64,000 bases of DNA from Caprella mutica. Taxonomy: Eukaryota; Arthropoda; Malacostraca; Amphipoda; Caprellidae. The stretch's first letter is position 1, and each line of letters opens with the position of its first letter. Below, piece after piece: positions 12,391 to 24,400 of the stretch. The stretch is taken from the NCBI GenBank assembly GCA_947561585.1, contig CANNZV010000862.1:144232-208231 (forward strand), in the 5' to 3' direction. The position numbers and the translations under genes are program-made. The notes under the pieces are model-generated. The model was not told where the DNA came from. It did no database searches and worked only from the letters and a program-made list of their open reading frames with translations.

Positions 12391-13194
12391 AAGAAAAAAT
12401 TCTCACACAGAGGATGACTCCAGATAGTCTCGATCCTTACGATGCCCTCATCAACTAACATATTCTGAAAGCCTTCTCGCGAACAAGAAGATTTCGAGCT
12501 CTCGTCTTACTTAAGCATTTTAAGACTTCTACTTTTAATAATTTCACTCTCTCCTACAAATAATTAGCTTGTCTTGGAAAGGAAGCAACTCAAAAGGAAC
12601 GCCTTTTAGAATGAAATAACACGATAAATTATTGGAATTTTCTTTATTTGATTCAAAGACCAAAAGAAGGAAGATCAGGGCACATTTTGAAAAATCTAAT
12701 CGTATGTGTGAGCTGCAATCTTGGATGAACTCATTAAAATTGAAATCTATTTGTTTTTGAGAAACAATGAATTGTTGAAATCATTGTCACCAATTAGATA
12801 CATGAAAAAAAAAATATACAGAGAAATTTCATATTATTGTCCAGAAATAAAAACAGAAATTGTTGTTATTAAAAAGATACAGCAGGAAAGTAAGTACATT
12901 AAAATTGTTCATTCAATTAGGCAATTTTTTATAAGTGATAATGGAATGTTTCAAATGCAAATTTACTGAAATATCACAATTCTTACTAAAGGCTGGATGT
13001 GGTAATTCTGAATAATTAACTAATTTCAATTGAAATGTTCAAGTGTCTAGTTTAACAAGATCTAACTCATATAGTACCATCATACATGATATAGCACCAA
13101 TTATAGAGCAAAATCAGTATTAGAACGACATTGACGTTAAAAAATATTAAATACATTGGACTGGAAAAACGCTCATAAATGCTCACTTATCAAG
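12391..13194. other. Gene-free interval downstream of zinc-finger gene
   Basis: It probably includes the 3'UTR of the zinc-finger gene. A minus-strand AATAAAG-type signal (plus-strand CTTTATT near 12643) is the nearest polyadenylation candidate I noticed, about 650 bases past the stop. This is tentative. Confidence 0.3.
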
Positions 13195-13296
13195 GAAACT
13201 GAAGAAAAGGGATACAAGCACCGGTGATTGCATAAGGTGATTATAAATGAAGTCTACGGGCTCATAATCTAAGACCTCATGTTGAGGAACAAAGCC

Positions 13297-14922
13297 CTAG
13301 GGTAATCCTTTATAATTGCCAGTATCGTCAAAATAGGAATCGAGAAAGCTTAGATCAATCGCATCATTATTAGTGATAGTAGGATTCGAAACGTTAATCG
13401 TATGTTGTGCCTCAGTATTTACACTAGAAATGATGGGTTGAATAGGAGTGACTTTAAAGCACGAGTTTGAAACATCAGAGCTAAATTGCTCCACTTCTAC
13501 TTCACCAGTTTCCATTCCTGTGTTCATAACCTCAGAGGTAAATTGATCCACTCCACTAATTCCCATTCCTGAGTTTGTAAGCTGAGAAGTAAATTGGTTC
13601 ACTCCACCAATTCCCATTCCTGTGTGAGTAACCTGAGAGGTAAGTTGACCCATTCCTGAGTTTGAAACCTGAGAGGTAAATTGGTCCACTCCACTAATTC
13701 CCATTCCTGTGTTCATAGCCTGAGAAGTAAATTGGTCCACTACACTAATTCCCATTCCTGTGTTTGTAAGCTGAGAAGTAATTTGGTCCACTCCACTAAT
13801 TCCCATACCAGGGTTCATAACCTGAGAGGTAAATTGGTCCACTCCACTAATTCCCATTCCTGTGTTCATAGCCTGAGAAGTAAATTGGTCCACTCCACTG
13901 ATTCCCATTCCTGTGTTTGTAAGCTGAGAAGTAATTTGGTCCACTCCACTAATTCCCATACCAGGGTTCATAACCTGAGAGGTAAATTGATTCACTCCAC
14001 TACTAGAAGATTGTTCTTCAAAATCTTCCATTATCTCTGTTTTAATTTCCTGTTTAACCTTTACATATTGCTCTTCCTCATCATCTGATGGAACTTCTGG
14101 ATGAACATCATCCATGTGCTTCAGGAATTGCTCGTAAGTTTTAAACTTGGAGAAGCAACAGCCACATAGGTAAGGTTTCACATTCTTGTGTTCCTGCTTA
14201 TGGTGTGCTTTGCAGTCCTCTTCTCTTTTGAAAGCCATAAAACAGTCTGGGCATCTATACCTTCTCTGAGATCTATGAAAATCTAAATGTTTCAGTATGT
14301 CAGCACGAGTTTTAAATCTTATATCACATATGCGGCAAATAAACGGTTTTTCTTCTTCTTTTGGTTTATTCTTATGCTTCCTGTTGAAATGATTCTTGAG
14401 GAGAGTAGAGCTAGCAAAGCGTTGATCACATTGATCACACGCATGAGGCTTCTCTCCCGTGTGGATGCGTTCATGTTCTATCAGATGAGTCGTTCTGATG
14501 AAGCGTTTTTCACAGAACCTGCATTTATGGGGTCGTTCCCCTGTGTGGATTCTTTTATGAGATTTCAGGTTAGAATGTTGGACAAAACTCAAATCACAAC
14601 TGTCACATTTATACTCTTTCTGTCCTTCATGGATCTTTAAATGAGATTTCAGATTAGAAGAATTGGAGAATCCGCGGTTGCAGAATTCGCATATCCATCT
14701 ACTTTTTTTACTCTTGTTTTTCTCATTGGATGAACTAGGGCCTGGGACTGAACTAGGGCCTGGGACTGAACTAGGGCCTGGGTCTGCACTAGGGCCTGGG
14801 ACTGAACTAGGACCTGGGTCTGAACTCAACGCAACACTAATTTGTATTTCCCCACCCCCTTCTAAGAGTTCCTTCAATTCACCTTCCGCAATTAGAATGT
14901 TTTCATAACCGTCAGATGCCAT
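13297..14922 (-). CDS. Seven-finger C2H2 zinc-finger protein
   Basis: A 541-residue protein, probably a nuclear DNA-binding regulator. Residues 1-34 are acidic; 35-64 are proline/serine hexapeptide repeats (PGPSSV type, 18 bases each). Seven C2H2 fingers span about residues 76-274, and canonical TGERP/TGEKP linkers join fingers 2-3 and 3-4. Next comes an acidic stretch with two SUMO-type motifs (VKQE, IKTE), then about ten copies of a 17-residue repeat (core GVDQFTSQ..N.GMGI), and a short unique tail. The start is the ATG in a good context (ACCATGG), 10 bases downstream of a splice acceptor at 14932/14933, so the whole CDS sits in one exon. The coding repeats make antisense open frames, which are not genes. 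The 3' flank falls in a dispersed repeat. The orthologue is not recognised and targets are unknown. Confidence 0.9.
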   Translation of the reverse strand: MASDGYENILIAEGELKELLEGGGEIQISVALSSDPGPSSVPGPSADPGPSSVPGPSSVPGPSSSNEKNKSKKSRWICEFCNRGFSNSSNLKSHLKIHEGQKEYKCDSCDLSFVQHSNLKSHKRIHTGERPHKCRFCEKRFIRTTHLIEHERIHTGEKPHACDQCDQRFASSTLLKNHFNRKHKNKPKEEEKPFICRICDIRFKTRADILKHLDFHRSQRRYRCPDCFMAFKREEDCKAHHKQEHKNVKPYLCGCCFSKFKTYEQFLKHMDDVHPEVPSDDEEEQYVKVKQEIKTEIMEDFEEQSSSSGVNQFTSQVMNPGMGISGVDQITSQLTNTGMGISGVDQFTSQAMNTGMGISGVDQFTSQVMNPGMGISGVDQITSQLTNTGMGISVVDQFTSQAMNTGMGISGVDQFTSQVSNSGMGQLTSQVTHTGMGIGGVNQFTSQLTNSGMGISGVDQFTSEVMNTGMETGEVEVEQFSSDVSNSCFKVTPIQPIISSVNTEAQHTINVSNPTITNNDAIDLSFLDSYFDDTGNYKGLP

Positions 14923-15021
14923 GGTATATCACCTGCAATAGAAAATTAGGGTAAGAAATTTAAATACTTACAAACTAATAAGAATAAAAAGACACAATTT
15001 CGTCATTTAGCTAGTACTTAC

Positions 15022-15109
15022 CAGCCTTCGAATCTCCTCAAAAATAGTCAAACTTGAAATTAAATTTATACTAATTTGATTTTTTCCAAATGTTGAATAA
15101 GAATTGAAT
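15022..15109 (-). other. Likely 5'UTR exon of zinc-finger gene
   Basis: On the minus strand a strong acceptor (TTTATTGCAG) precedes 15109 and a strong donor (CTG/GTAAGTAC) follows 15022. This leaves an 88-base non-coding exon just 89 bases upstream of the coding exon. It is inferred from splice signals only. Confidence 0.5.
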
Positions 15110-16230
15110 CTGCAATAAACAAAAATATGTAAAGCTACAATCAAAAGAGGAAGGTTAGAAACCATCATCATACGTTAAAAAGTAGGTAGTACCTAATAGG
15201 TAGAGATGAATAATTCGATAGAAATAATAGGTAGAAATTTATAATTAGGCAATAACTTATTGTTAGGTAATAACTTAATATTATGCAATAACTTATTATT
15301 AGAATTTAGGTAGTAACTAGCTAATGGGCGAGCACGATTACCGAAACGGAGGCAAAACGGACCGAAACTGAGCTTGCAAGATTATTTTAAATTTAGCTAT
15401 TTATTATTAAATATAGTTACCAGAAGTTTATTTAAATATGGAGGTATCGTAGCAGCGGCCCAAATGATACCAAAAGTTGTCACTACCCCAAGCCAGTCAG
15501 TTTAGCAAAATGAACGGAAGGGAGAGGATGTTCGTTTGAGACGCTCCTAATAAAGTTGTATGCTATATAGGTCAGTAACTACCAGCCTACCTTCCAACTT
15601 CTGTCATCCTTTTACTTGCTACCTCCATACTTAGATATACTCAGTGATAGCCCCGATATAATTCCCCTGCTAAGTCATTAAACATCATGAAGTGAGCAGA
15701 AGAAAAAACTACTGGGTGCAAAAAACTCCATATTACGGCTTCATTTCAAAAGATCTAAAGGACGGAATCGAAAGATATTCTGACTGATACGGTGATATAC
15801 CAAGGGCTTTTTAATTTTGTGAATTTAAATGGTTATATAAAATACACATATTGCTTTAAAAGATAAAAAAAACCTTCCGCAAGATTAGTTTAGCCACCAT
15901 TTCCTTATGCGTAAGAACATCGAATCGGAAGAATTAACGGGTCGAAACGGAGCTTAATTATGTCACTGGCTCGGTATAATACCTATTAAATTTGTACTTT
16001 TTTCTCAAAATATTTTTGCATTAAACTATAAGTGCAAATTAGAATTACTGTACTTAATTAGGTACAGTGCACCTGTTTAGGTAGGTACAGTGAACGTACT
16101 TAGGGTTACCAACTTTACCAAATTTCAATAAAGGACACTGTAACACCATGATTAAATGAATTTATTCATCTGCTCATTAGAATTTTTACGAATTTCTTTG
16201 TTGGTTGGTTTGCAGAAATGCCATTATAGA
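15110..16230. other. Gene-free interval upstream of zinc-finger gene
   Basis: Likely contains the zinc-finger gene promoter, but no TATA or initiator is convincing. At 15868-15885 a fragment (ACCTTCCGCAAGATT) matches the end of the dispersed repeat at 24915-25370. Confidence 0.35.
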
Positions 16231-17185
16231 CATTAGCTACTGCGCATGTGCATAGAACCAGTAAAATATCTATATCTCATTCCTAATACTCCTAGACTCA
16301 ACAAATTAGCTGTAGGATGTAATCTTAGCTCGGTAGGCGCGACATTTCTATCCTGGCCCTGGCAAAATCTCAACTGAACTTTACCAACTTCTGAATCGCC
16401 ATCCGAACCTCCCGAAGCTACCATTTGGCGGGCTGCATGAATGCGAGCCACGACCAATGCAGCAATTGCTGCTAGTGTATCCAAGGTTCATAGACTATAA
16501 CAGGTTAAACGAATAGAAATAGTACGAAGTGTTACTAAGAGCTGAGTCTACAAATTCTTTAGATGAAAACCTATTCTTTAGATTAAAATCTATAAAACCT
16601 ATGTTACAAATAATTGACATTTTACATTGTTTATTTCTTATTTTATTATTGCAATATTAGGTTTGTTCTTATTTTAGGCTTTTAGCTACAGTAATTAAAG
16701 CGGATGAAAATGTTGACCAGTGCCCATTAATCAACGGACAACGACGTGAATAGCAGTTAGCTTTTTGTTCTTTTAACAGTGGTAATAACCATTTCTTTGA
16801 AATATCTTTTATACCATTCGATAGATTATTAAATTCTAAAGAATTCTATTCTGACTCACGCCCGAGTTTAATCTACCGTTTAAGAGACATTCAAGAAGGA
16901 AAACAGAAAATGTTGTTTTCTCAATGGCAATTTTTTACCCATTCGTTTAACCTGTTATAGTCTATGAACCTTGTGTGTATCATCTGTTTCAGGACAGCAT
17001 TCAGTGCGGCTGCAGCGGTTGAACGGGAAGGTGTTGCCCCGTTTTGAGTGAACAAGACTCAAATTCTCAACGTGATGACTGCTGTGGTAAAAACTGTAGT
17101 GTATCAGGTGCACCCTGTCTCCATGAGTGCATGCATGAAAAGCGTACTGCAACCAATGCAGCAATTGCTTCTAGTGTATCATCGG
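16195..17185 (-). repeat. Duplicated segment, split by a MITE
   Basis: On the minus strand the block GATACACTAG.AGCAATTGCTGCATTGGT occurs at 17154-17182 and again at 16453-16481. If the MITE at 16482-16973 is removed, the two blocks are about 200 bases apart, so this looks like a tandem duplication of a ~200-base unit. A short minus-strand frame in the second unit (16233-16484) starts with ATG and has balanced codons, but it matches no family I recognise. Confidence 0.5.
16482..16973. mobile_element. hAT-like MITE, ~490 bp
   Basis: Terminal inverted repeats of about 33 bases start CAAGGTTCATAGACTATAAC at the left and mirror at the right. The flanking octamers AGTGTATC and TGTGTATC match at 7 of 8 positions, consistent with an aged 8-bp target duplication. 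There is no transposase. hAT assignment rests on the duplication length only. Confidence 0.7.
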
Positions 17186-17365
17186 CTTTACTGTAACACT
17201 GTAATTATTTACAGCTCTTATTGTATAAATGATTATAGAGATAAGGGACAATTAGTGTCCCTTCTAATTTCATTAAAAGAGAAGGACAGAAGAGAAAATT
17301 GAAGGACTGTCCTTTGTGTACCTTATTAGGTTCACTGAATTTAATTGGGTATATTGCATTTAATC

Positions 17366-17830
17366 AAGTAAAGTATACAAAGTACCTAATTAAGTACACT
17401 GTACATAATGAAGTACACTGTACCTAATTAAGTACACTGTACCTAATTAAGTACACTGTACCTAATTAAGTACACTGTACCTAATGAAGTAGACTGTACC
17501 TAATGAAGTACACTGTACCTAATGAAGTACACTGTACCAAATGAAGTACACTGTACCAAATGAAGTACACTGTACCTAATGAAGTACACTGTACCTAATG
17601 AAGTACACTGTACCTAATGAAGTAGACTGTACCTAATGAAGTACACTGTACCTAATTAAGTACACTGTAACTAACTAAGTACACTGTACCTAACTAAGTA
17701 CACTGTACCTAACTAAGTACACTGTACCTAACTAAGTACACTGGACCTAATTATATACACTGGACCTTATTTATTAAGTACAAAGTACCTAACTAAGCAC
17801 ACTGGACCTAAATAAGAACACTGCACCGCC
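17366..17830. repeat. 19-bp satellite, GTAC type
   Basis: About 24 copies of CTAATGAAGTACACTGTAC with AATTAAG, AACTAAG and CCAAATG variants grouped in runs. The right end (from about 17750) decays into diverged units. The unit is related to the larger 19-bp array starting at 18381. Confidence 0.95.
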
Positions 17831-18380
17831 CAGAAGAGAGCTTATCCTTTGTGGCAGACTAGCCCAATCTGGGCACGAAAATCTCATTGACCCCTTCCTC
17901 ACTATGTGTTGACGCGACCAAAGTTTAGCCCTGGGATCTAGACACGTACAGCCACAGAGTTTTCCTCAAGGGTGAGTATGAGCTGGAAACTTCCCCCTCT
18001 AGCTCTCTGTCATCAGGGACAGACATCTTTAATTGCTCAGTTCAGAATAATAGAATACCAAATACCAACAATTTTCGAACATAAATTTACTCTTTTTAAA
18101 ACTGGCTGAATATAAACTAACTAAAGGTTTCCGCCAACAAACTGTCCTCCATAGACGCTTGAATACATAACGCCTAAAAAACACCGCCAGAAACTAACAG
18201 TACTGCAAAAACAGATTGATCGTCACGTGTTACTTCACTCACACAACCAGCTGACACTCCAAGGAAGAAGACACCCCAACACTAAACTTATCATGGCAGA
18301 GCACATTCACAGAAAGAGCTCTCTCCTCCTTCCTGGGAGTGAGGCCCAAACAAGTGACCCTTCTTCAAAGAGAATACACA
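17831..18380. other. Unique spacer between two related satellites
   Basis: About 550 bases of higher-complexity, more GC-balanced sequence. One short plus-strand frame starts inside it and runs into the satellite. No conserved protein motif was recognised. Confidence 0.5.
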
Positions 18381-20778
18381 AGGAATACTGCACTTTATTA
18401 ACTACACTGCACATTATTAACTACACTGCACATTATTAACTACACTGCACATTATTAACTACACTGCACATTATTAACTACACTGCACATTATTAACTAC
18501 ACTGCACCTTATTAACTACACTGCACCTTATTAACTACACTGCACATTATTAACTACACTGCACCTTATAACTACACTGCACATTATCAACTACACTACA
18601 CATTATTAACTACACTGCACATTATTAACTACACTGCACCTTATTAACTACACTGCACCTTATAACTACACTGCACATTATAACTACACTGCACATTATA
18701 ACTACACTGCACCTTATAACTACACTGCACATTATTAACTACACTGCACCTTATTAACTACACTGCACCTTATTAACTACACTGCACCTTATAACTACAC
18801 TGCACATTATTAACTACACTGCACCTTATTAACTACACTGCACCTTATAACTAAACTGCACATTATTAACTACACTGCACATTATTAACTACACTGCACA
18901 TTATTAACTACACTGCACATTATTAACTACACTGCACATTATTAACTACACTGCACATTATTAACTACACTGCACATTATAACTACACTGCACATTATTA
19001 ACTACACTGCACCTTATTAACTACACTGCACATTATTAATTACACTGCACATTATTAACTACACTGCACATTATTAACTACACTGCACATTATTAACTAC
19101 ACTGCACATTATTAACTACACTGCACATTATTAATTACACTGCACATTATTAACTACACTGCACATTATTAACTACACTGCACATTATTAACTACACTGC
19201 ACATTATTAACTACACTGCACATTATTAACTACACTGCACATTATTAACTACACTGCACATTATTAATTACACTGCACATTATTAATTACACTGCACATT
19301 ATTAACTACACTGCACCTTATAACTACACTGCACCTTATTAACTACACTGCACATTATAACTACACTGCACCTTATAACTACACTGCACATTATAACTAC
19401 ACTGCACATTATAACTACACTGCACATTATTAACTACACTGCACATTATTAACTACACTGCACATTATTAACTACACTGCACATTATTAACTACACTGCA
19501 CATTATTAACTACACTGCACATTATTAACTACACTGCACCTTATTAACTACACTGCACCTTATAACTACACTGCACCTTATAACTACACTGCACATTATT
19601 AACTACACTGCACATTATTAACTACACTGCACATTATTAACTACACTGCACATTATTAACTACACTGCACATTATTAACTACACTGCACATTATTAACTA
19701 CACTGCACATTATTAACTACACTGCACCTTATAACTACACTGCACATTATTAACTACACTGCACATTATTAACTACACTGCACATTATTAACTACACTGC
19801 ACATTATTAACTACACTGCACATTATTAACTACACTGCACATTATTAACTACACTGCACATTATAACTACACTGCACATTATAACTACACTGCACATTAT
19901 TAACTACACTGCAAATTATTAACTACACTGCACATTATTAACTACACTGCACATTATTAACTACACTGCACATTATTAACTACACTGCACATTATTAACT
20001 ACACTGCACATTATTAACTACACTGCACATTATTAACTACACTGCACATTATAACTACACTGCACATTATAACTACACTGCACATTATTAACTACACTGC
20101 AAATTATTAACTACACTGCACATTATTAACTACACTGCACATTATTAACTACACTGCACCTTATTAACTACACTGCACATTATCAAGTACAATGCACATT
20201 ATCAAGTACACTGCACATTATCAAGTACAATGCACATTATCAAGTACACTGCACATTATCAAGTACACTGCACATTATCAAGTACACTGCACATTATCAA
20301 GTACACTGCACATTATCAAGTACACTGCACATTATCAAGTACACTGCACATTATCAAGTACACTGCACATTATCAAGTACATTGCACATTATCAACTACA
20401 CTGCACATTATCAAGTACACTGCACATTATTAACTACACTGCACATTATCAAGTACACTGCACATTATTAACTATACCGCACATTATCAAGTACACTGCA
20501 CATTATAAAGTACACTGCACATTAGCAAGTACACTGCACATTATCAACTACACTGCACATTATTAACTATACTGCACATTATCTAGTACACTGCACATTA
20601 TCAAGTACACTGCACATTATCAAGTACACTGCACATTATTAACTACACTGCACATTATCAACTACACTGCACATTATTAACTATACTGCACATTATCTAG
20701 TACACTGCACATTATCAAGTACACTGCACATTATCAAGTACACTGCACATTATCAAGTACACTGCACATTATTAACTA
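18381..20778. repeat. 19-bp satellite, 2.4 kb
   Basis: About 126 units of TTATTAACTACACTGCACA. Shortened 18-base units (TTATAACTACACTGCACA) recur. CACC/CACA and TTAATT variants appear in runs, and a large block around 19400-20160 shows repeated multi-unit patterns. From about 20160 the array switches to a TATCAAGTACACTGCACAT subtype, closer to the GTAC-type array at 17366. Open frames here are repeat translations. Confidence 0.97.
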
Positions 20779-23180
20779 ATCAGTAACTATCTTAGAAAAT
20801 TCATTTAAAAAAATTCCAGAGTTATCACACAAATTTACAATCTAATACAAACTGGCTCGGATTTATACATTCTATTCATCGAGTTGAGTAAAGAGATGCC
20901 TTTTGTTCTCGGTGAGCTTTACATTAAAAAAGAAACCTAGTCCATCCTTTAATGTTTAGACGGTTATACCAGTGGAATCTTCATGACCAGACTGCAGAAA
21001 CTGGTAGAAGTATTCACCAAGAATTTGCCCTCTGTTTTCTTCTGTCCACACAGAAGTTTAAAATATCTAATATTCTGCCAGCTGACTTAATGACAATTAA
21101 ACTAAATCTTAGCAAACAGCCGACATTACGGGAGATGTCAGGAGGATGCAGGCCATGTTTCAGAGTCAAAAAATTGGCATACAATTCAAAAGGCCAAATC
21201 TCACAATATGTCTAATTGGCTTAAAAGCTTCTCAAGTTTACAGAATATGGGAGACATTCTCCAATCTCTGCAAACAATTTTGAATTAATTTATGTATATA
21301 CATTATTTCAACTGTGAACAGAAAATTAGATGACATCTCAATTCTCAACAAACTCTTTGCCTGTTTATGCAGAATGGAAAGTTGTGAACTAATTGAGCTG
21401 AGTGGGTAAAAACTCAAGAAATTTTGGCTCAAAGTTTGCCAGCCTCTAAATCATGGCAACCAGTACTGATGCAGGCAACCCAACATTCTAACAGATGGAA
21501 TACTTGGGCTAAATATTAAATACTCCCAGTCTGTAAAAGATGGGTGAATTTGTGAAAGTTTATTTGGTAATCTCCTAGACAATTGAGGCCTTGCCCTTGA
21601 AATTGCAATATTTCTAGTGTGTATTTGGTGCACTAAATAGTAAATTTCACAGACTTTTCCAAAGAACTGAAAAAATCAAAAAACAATTTCCAATAATTTG
21701 GCTGATCCACCAACATTTTCTCAATTTATCTACAGAAAAATTGATGGCAAGTTTAACATTATCATACCAACATAGGAATAAATGAATAAATAGCTAATAA
21801 TCCATAGACTTTACTAGAATATTATTTTCAATGGGGGAAAAATTCCACCGACAAGTCAAAGTCGGTGCCCGGTGGAACCGTGGAATTTTTCGTGATTCCA
21901 TGAAATACATTCTGGCCCGACTGGCAGGACCAGTCTGAAAAGAATGTCTCAAAGACTCTACAGATTGAAGATTTGGGCATCGCATAACACTTATAAGTTA
22001 TAACATGGGAAAATAGGAATTAAATAGGACTTGGGCACAGGATTAATCCTGAAATTGTGTTACTTTTGAGAATGGTCTAATGGCAATATACTGGTGAATG
22101 CCAAATGGTGTATAATTGGAGAGTTTATGATTATAAATTTGAACCTTTAAATCAGCCATCTAGGATATTTCAGAGTGGGTCAACTTTAATTAATAATAAT
22201 TTTAATTAATTCCTTTTTTTCCCCATGTTAATTTTAGCTTTAAATCCTCACTTAATTATCATAAATTGGCTAGGCTCAAATTTCTGATTTTTGAGAAATT
22301 TTGGCTCACACAGTTGTCCTCTGAAACATGGTATACTGCAATTGGTCCTTCACCCTTTGCCAGATTGTAATTGATGGTAAATTCCTCTGACATGTCAGAG
22401 GACTATTCAAATCTCTAAAATGAATACCTGTAACCTATTCCTGCAATGTCAGAAGAATTTTAGCTATTCATCACATATTACCATTTACCATTAATTTTGG
22501 CAGGGGAAATTGGAAAAATTTTGGAGGACTAGCCAGAATAAGGAGAAATTTTGAAGGATATTTTACAGAATTTTGGAAAAGTCAGAGGAGTTCAGTGCAT
22601 AAAATACAGAGTGGACCAGGACCACTGGACTGGTTTCTTTCAGTTTAATCTTTAATGAGGATGTGAGTCCCATAGCACTGAGCAGACATACAGTATGATA
22701 GCTACTGAAGTTACGAGTTATCAGACAGTTACACATTTTCGATCATATAAGGAAAAACGTAATTTAATTGCCCATTGGCAATTTGGCCACTCTGCATAAT
22801 GAGTCTCTTTTTCCACAGAGATTTAATTTGAGAGGCAGTTACTCTCCGACTCTCAGTAGCAGATTCAGAATCTACCGCAGCTAAATTAATGGTTACATAA
22901 TACATAAGAACCAGTCTGCAAAAGATGCATGAAGTTGTGAAGTTAACCCAGCAACTATTGTCCGAGGCCTTGAAATTAAATTCCTGATTTATGGCAACAA
23001 TTTTCTAATCATTTCCCATCTTTATAGTTTATACCAAGTAAAATAGTATGGCTTGGGTGCAGGATTAATCCACAAATCCTGTACTTTTCAGACTGGGTGA
23101 AATGTTGGTGGATCAGCCAAATTACTGGAAATTTAAGGTGGATTTTTTCAGTTTTTTCAAAAAGTCAGTGGAATTTTGAG
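20779..23180. repeat. Old repeat mosaic, no intact gene
   Basis: No exon is recognisable. Several phrases recur in degenerate form: GATGCATGAAGTTGTGAAG near 22925 and around the MITE cluster (the GATGCAT part just before 23505, the GAAGTTGTGAAG part after 23974), with a related phrase at 21535; GCAGGATTAATCC near 22035 and 23060; a CACCGAC..GTCGGTGG block near 21845 and 24110. The segment 21650-21730 is roughly inverted relative to 23095-23165. This fits a decayed, rearranged element or complex repeat. A fragment of the TA-flanked palindromic family sits at 22710-22760. Confidence 0.5.
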
Positions 23181-23407
23181 CCAAGTAATAAAGCATGTCC
23201 AAACTCGCCATTTTAATGGCGAGTTTGTGACAGTTATTTTGAGCCCTTCAATTGCAAATGGCGAGTTTTTTCTATTTTTCTCCTATGCTACAATGTTATT
23301 TTGGAGAGAATTAATGATAATTTGATCATTTTGGAGAGAATTTGTTGAATTTTGGAGAGAGCTGGAGAGACAAATGGTGAGTTTATGAGACATACAATAT
23401 TACTTGG
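23181..23407 (+). mobile_element. 227-bp hAT-like MITE, insertion A1
   Basis: Starts CCAAGTAATAAAGCATGTCC and ends with the inverse of CCAAGTAATATTGTATGTC. It is flanked on both sides by the perfect 8-base target duplication ATTTTGAG. An inner hairpin AACTCGCCATTTTAATGGCG lies near the left end. Non-coding. The 8-bp duplication supports a hAT-type mobilising enzyme. Confidence 0.9.
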
Positions 23408-23504
23408 ATTTTGAGCACCAAATACAGACTGGCTACAAACAATTTACCAGTTTCTGCAAACTGGTTACATACCAGTTTGCAAAAGAAAAAAGTTAAAGAT
23501 GCAT

Positions 23505-23966
23505 CCAAGTAAAATAGTATGTCTCATAAACTCACCATTTGTCTCTCCAGCTCTCTCCAAAATTCAACAAATTCTCTCCAAAATTATCAAATTTTCATAA
23601 ATTCTCTCCAAAATAACATTGTAGCATAGGAGAAAAATAGATAGAACTCGCCATTTGCATTTGAAGGGCTCAAAATAACTGTCAAAAACTCCCAAGTAAT
23701 AAAGCATGTCCAAACTCGCCATTTTAATGGCGAGTTTGTGACAGTTATTTTGAGCCCTTCAATTGCAAATGGCGAGTTTTATCTATTTTTCTCCTATGCT
23801 ACAATGTTATTTTGGAGAGAATTAATGATAATTTGATCATTTTGGAGAGAATTTGTTGAATTTTGGAAAGAGCTGGAGAGACAAATGGCGAGTTTATGAG
23901 ACATACTATTTTACTTGGAAAAACTCGCCATTAAAATGGCGAGTTTGGACATGCTTTATTACTTGG
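23505..23966 (-). mobile_element. Same MITE, insertion A2, interrupted
   Basis: A reverse-orientation copy occupies 23505-23691 and 23919-23966, separated by a nested copy. The outer flanks are the perfect 8-base duplication AGATGCAT. Removing it rejoins a phrase that exists uninterrupted near 22925, which identifies the empty site. Confidence 0.92.
23692..23918 (+). mobile_element. Same MITE, insertion A3, nested in A2
   Basis: A full 227-base copy in plus orientation inserted into A2, with the perfect 8-base duplication AAAAACTC at 23684-23691 and 23919-23926. Relative to A1 it differs at only a few positions, so the family was active repeatedly and fairly recently. Confidence 0.93.
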
Positions 23967-24159
23967 AGATGCATGAAGTTGTGAAGTTTATCCAGCAACT
24001 ATTTAGGTCTTGATTTTTCCTACCAAAAATTAATGGTAACAGGAATAAATAGCTAAAAAGTAAAAACCCACCGACTTTGTCAGAATATTATTTTCAATGG
24101 AAAAAAATTCCACCGACAACTGGCAACAAGTAGGTGGAATTTACCATGAAATACAGACT

Positions 24160-24400
24160 GGGTCAAGCAGGTGAATTGCGGCCCTTTTAATTTAATTGCA
24201 GTCCTCTCAGGAGAGTCTCTTAAACAATCTGAACCGAATTTACATAAAAATGTTGCATAGCTATGACTAAGCTATCAAAATCAGCGCAGTGCATGCTATA
24301 ATTTATTACTTTATGTTTTTAGCGAGTGTTTTGAAGATATGACGTTTCTGATGTTAGAGGCCGCAGTTAGTTAGTAGGCCGCAATTTACCTGCTTGACCC
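24160..24400. mobile_element. MITE with GGGTCAAGCAGGT ends
   Basis: Terminal inverted repeats of about 24 bases begin GGGTCAAGCAGGTGAATTGC and mirror at the right end. It is 241 bases long and non-coding. A related single end occurs near 44565 (GTAGGTGAATTGCGGC). No clear target duplication was seen. Confidence 0.8.

Noticed and set aside
13681..14908. Plus-strand open frames opposite the zinc-finger gene
   Set aside because: Antisense shadows of the finger and repeat-coding exon; no domain or splice support.
16233..16484. Minus-strand 83-residue frame starting DTLAAIAALV after its ATG
   Set aside because: Looks coding-like in composition but its first 30 bases belong to a duplicated segment and no family or splice context is visible.
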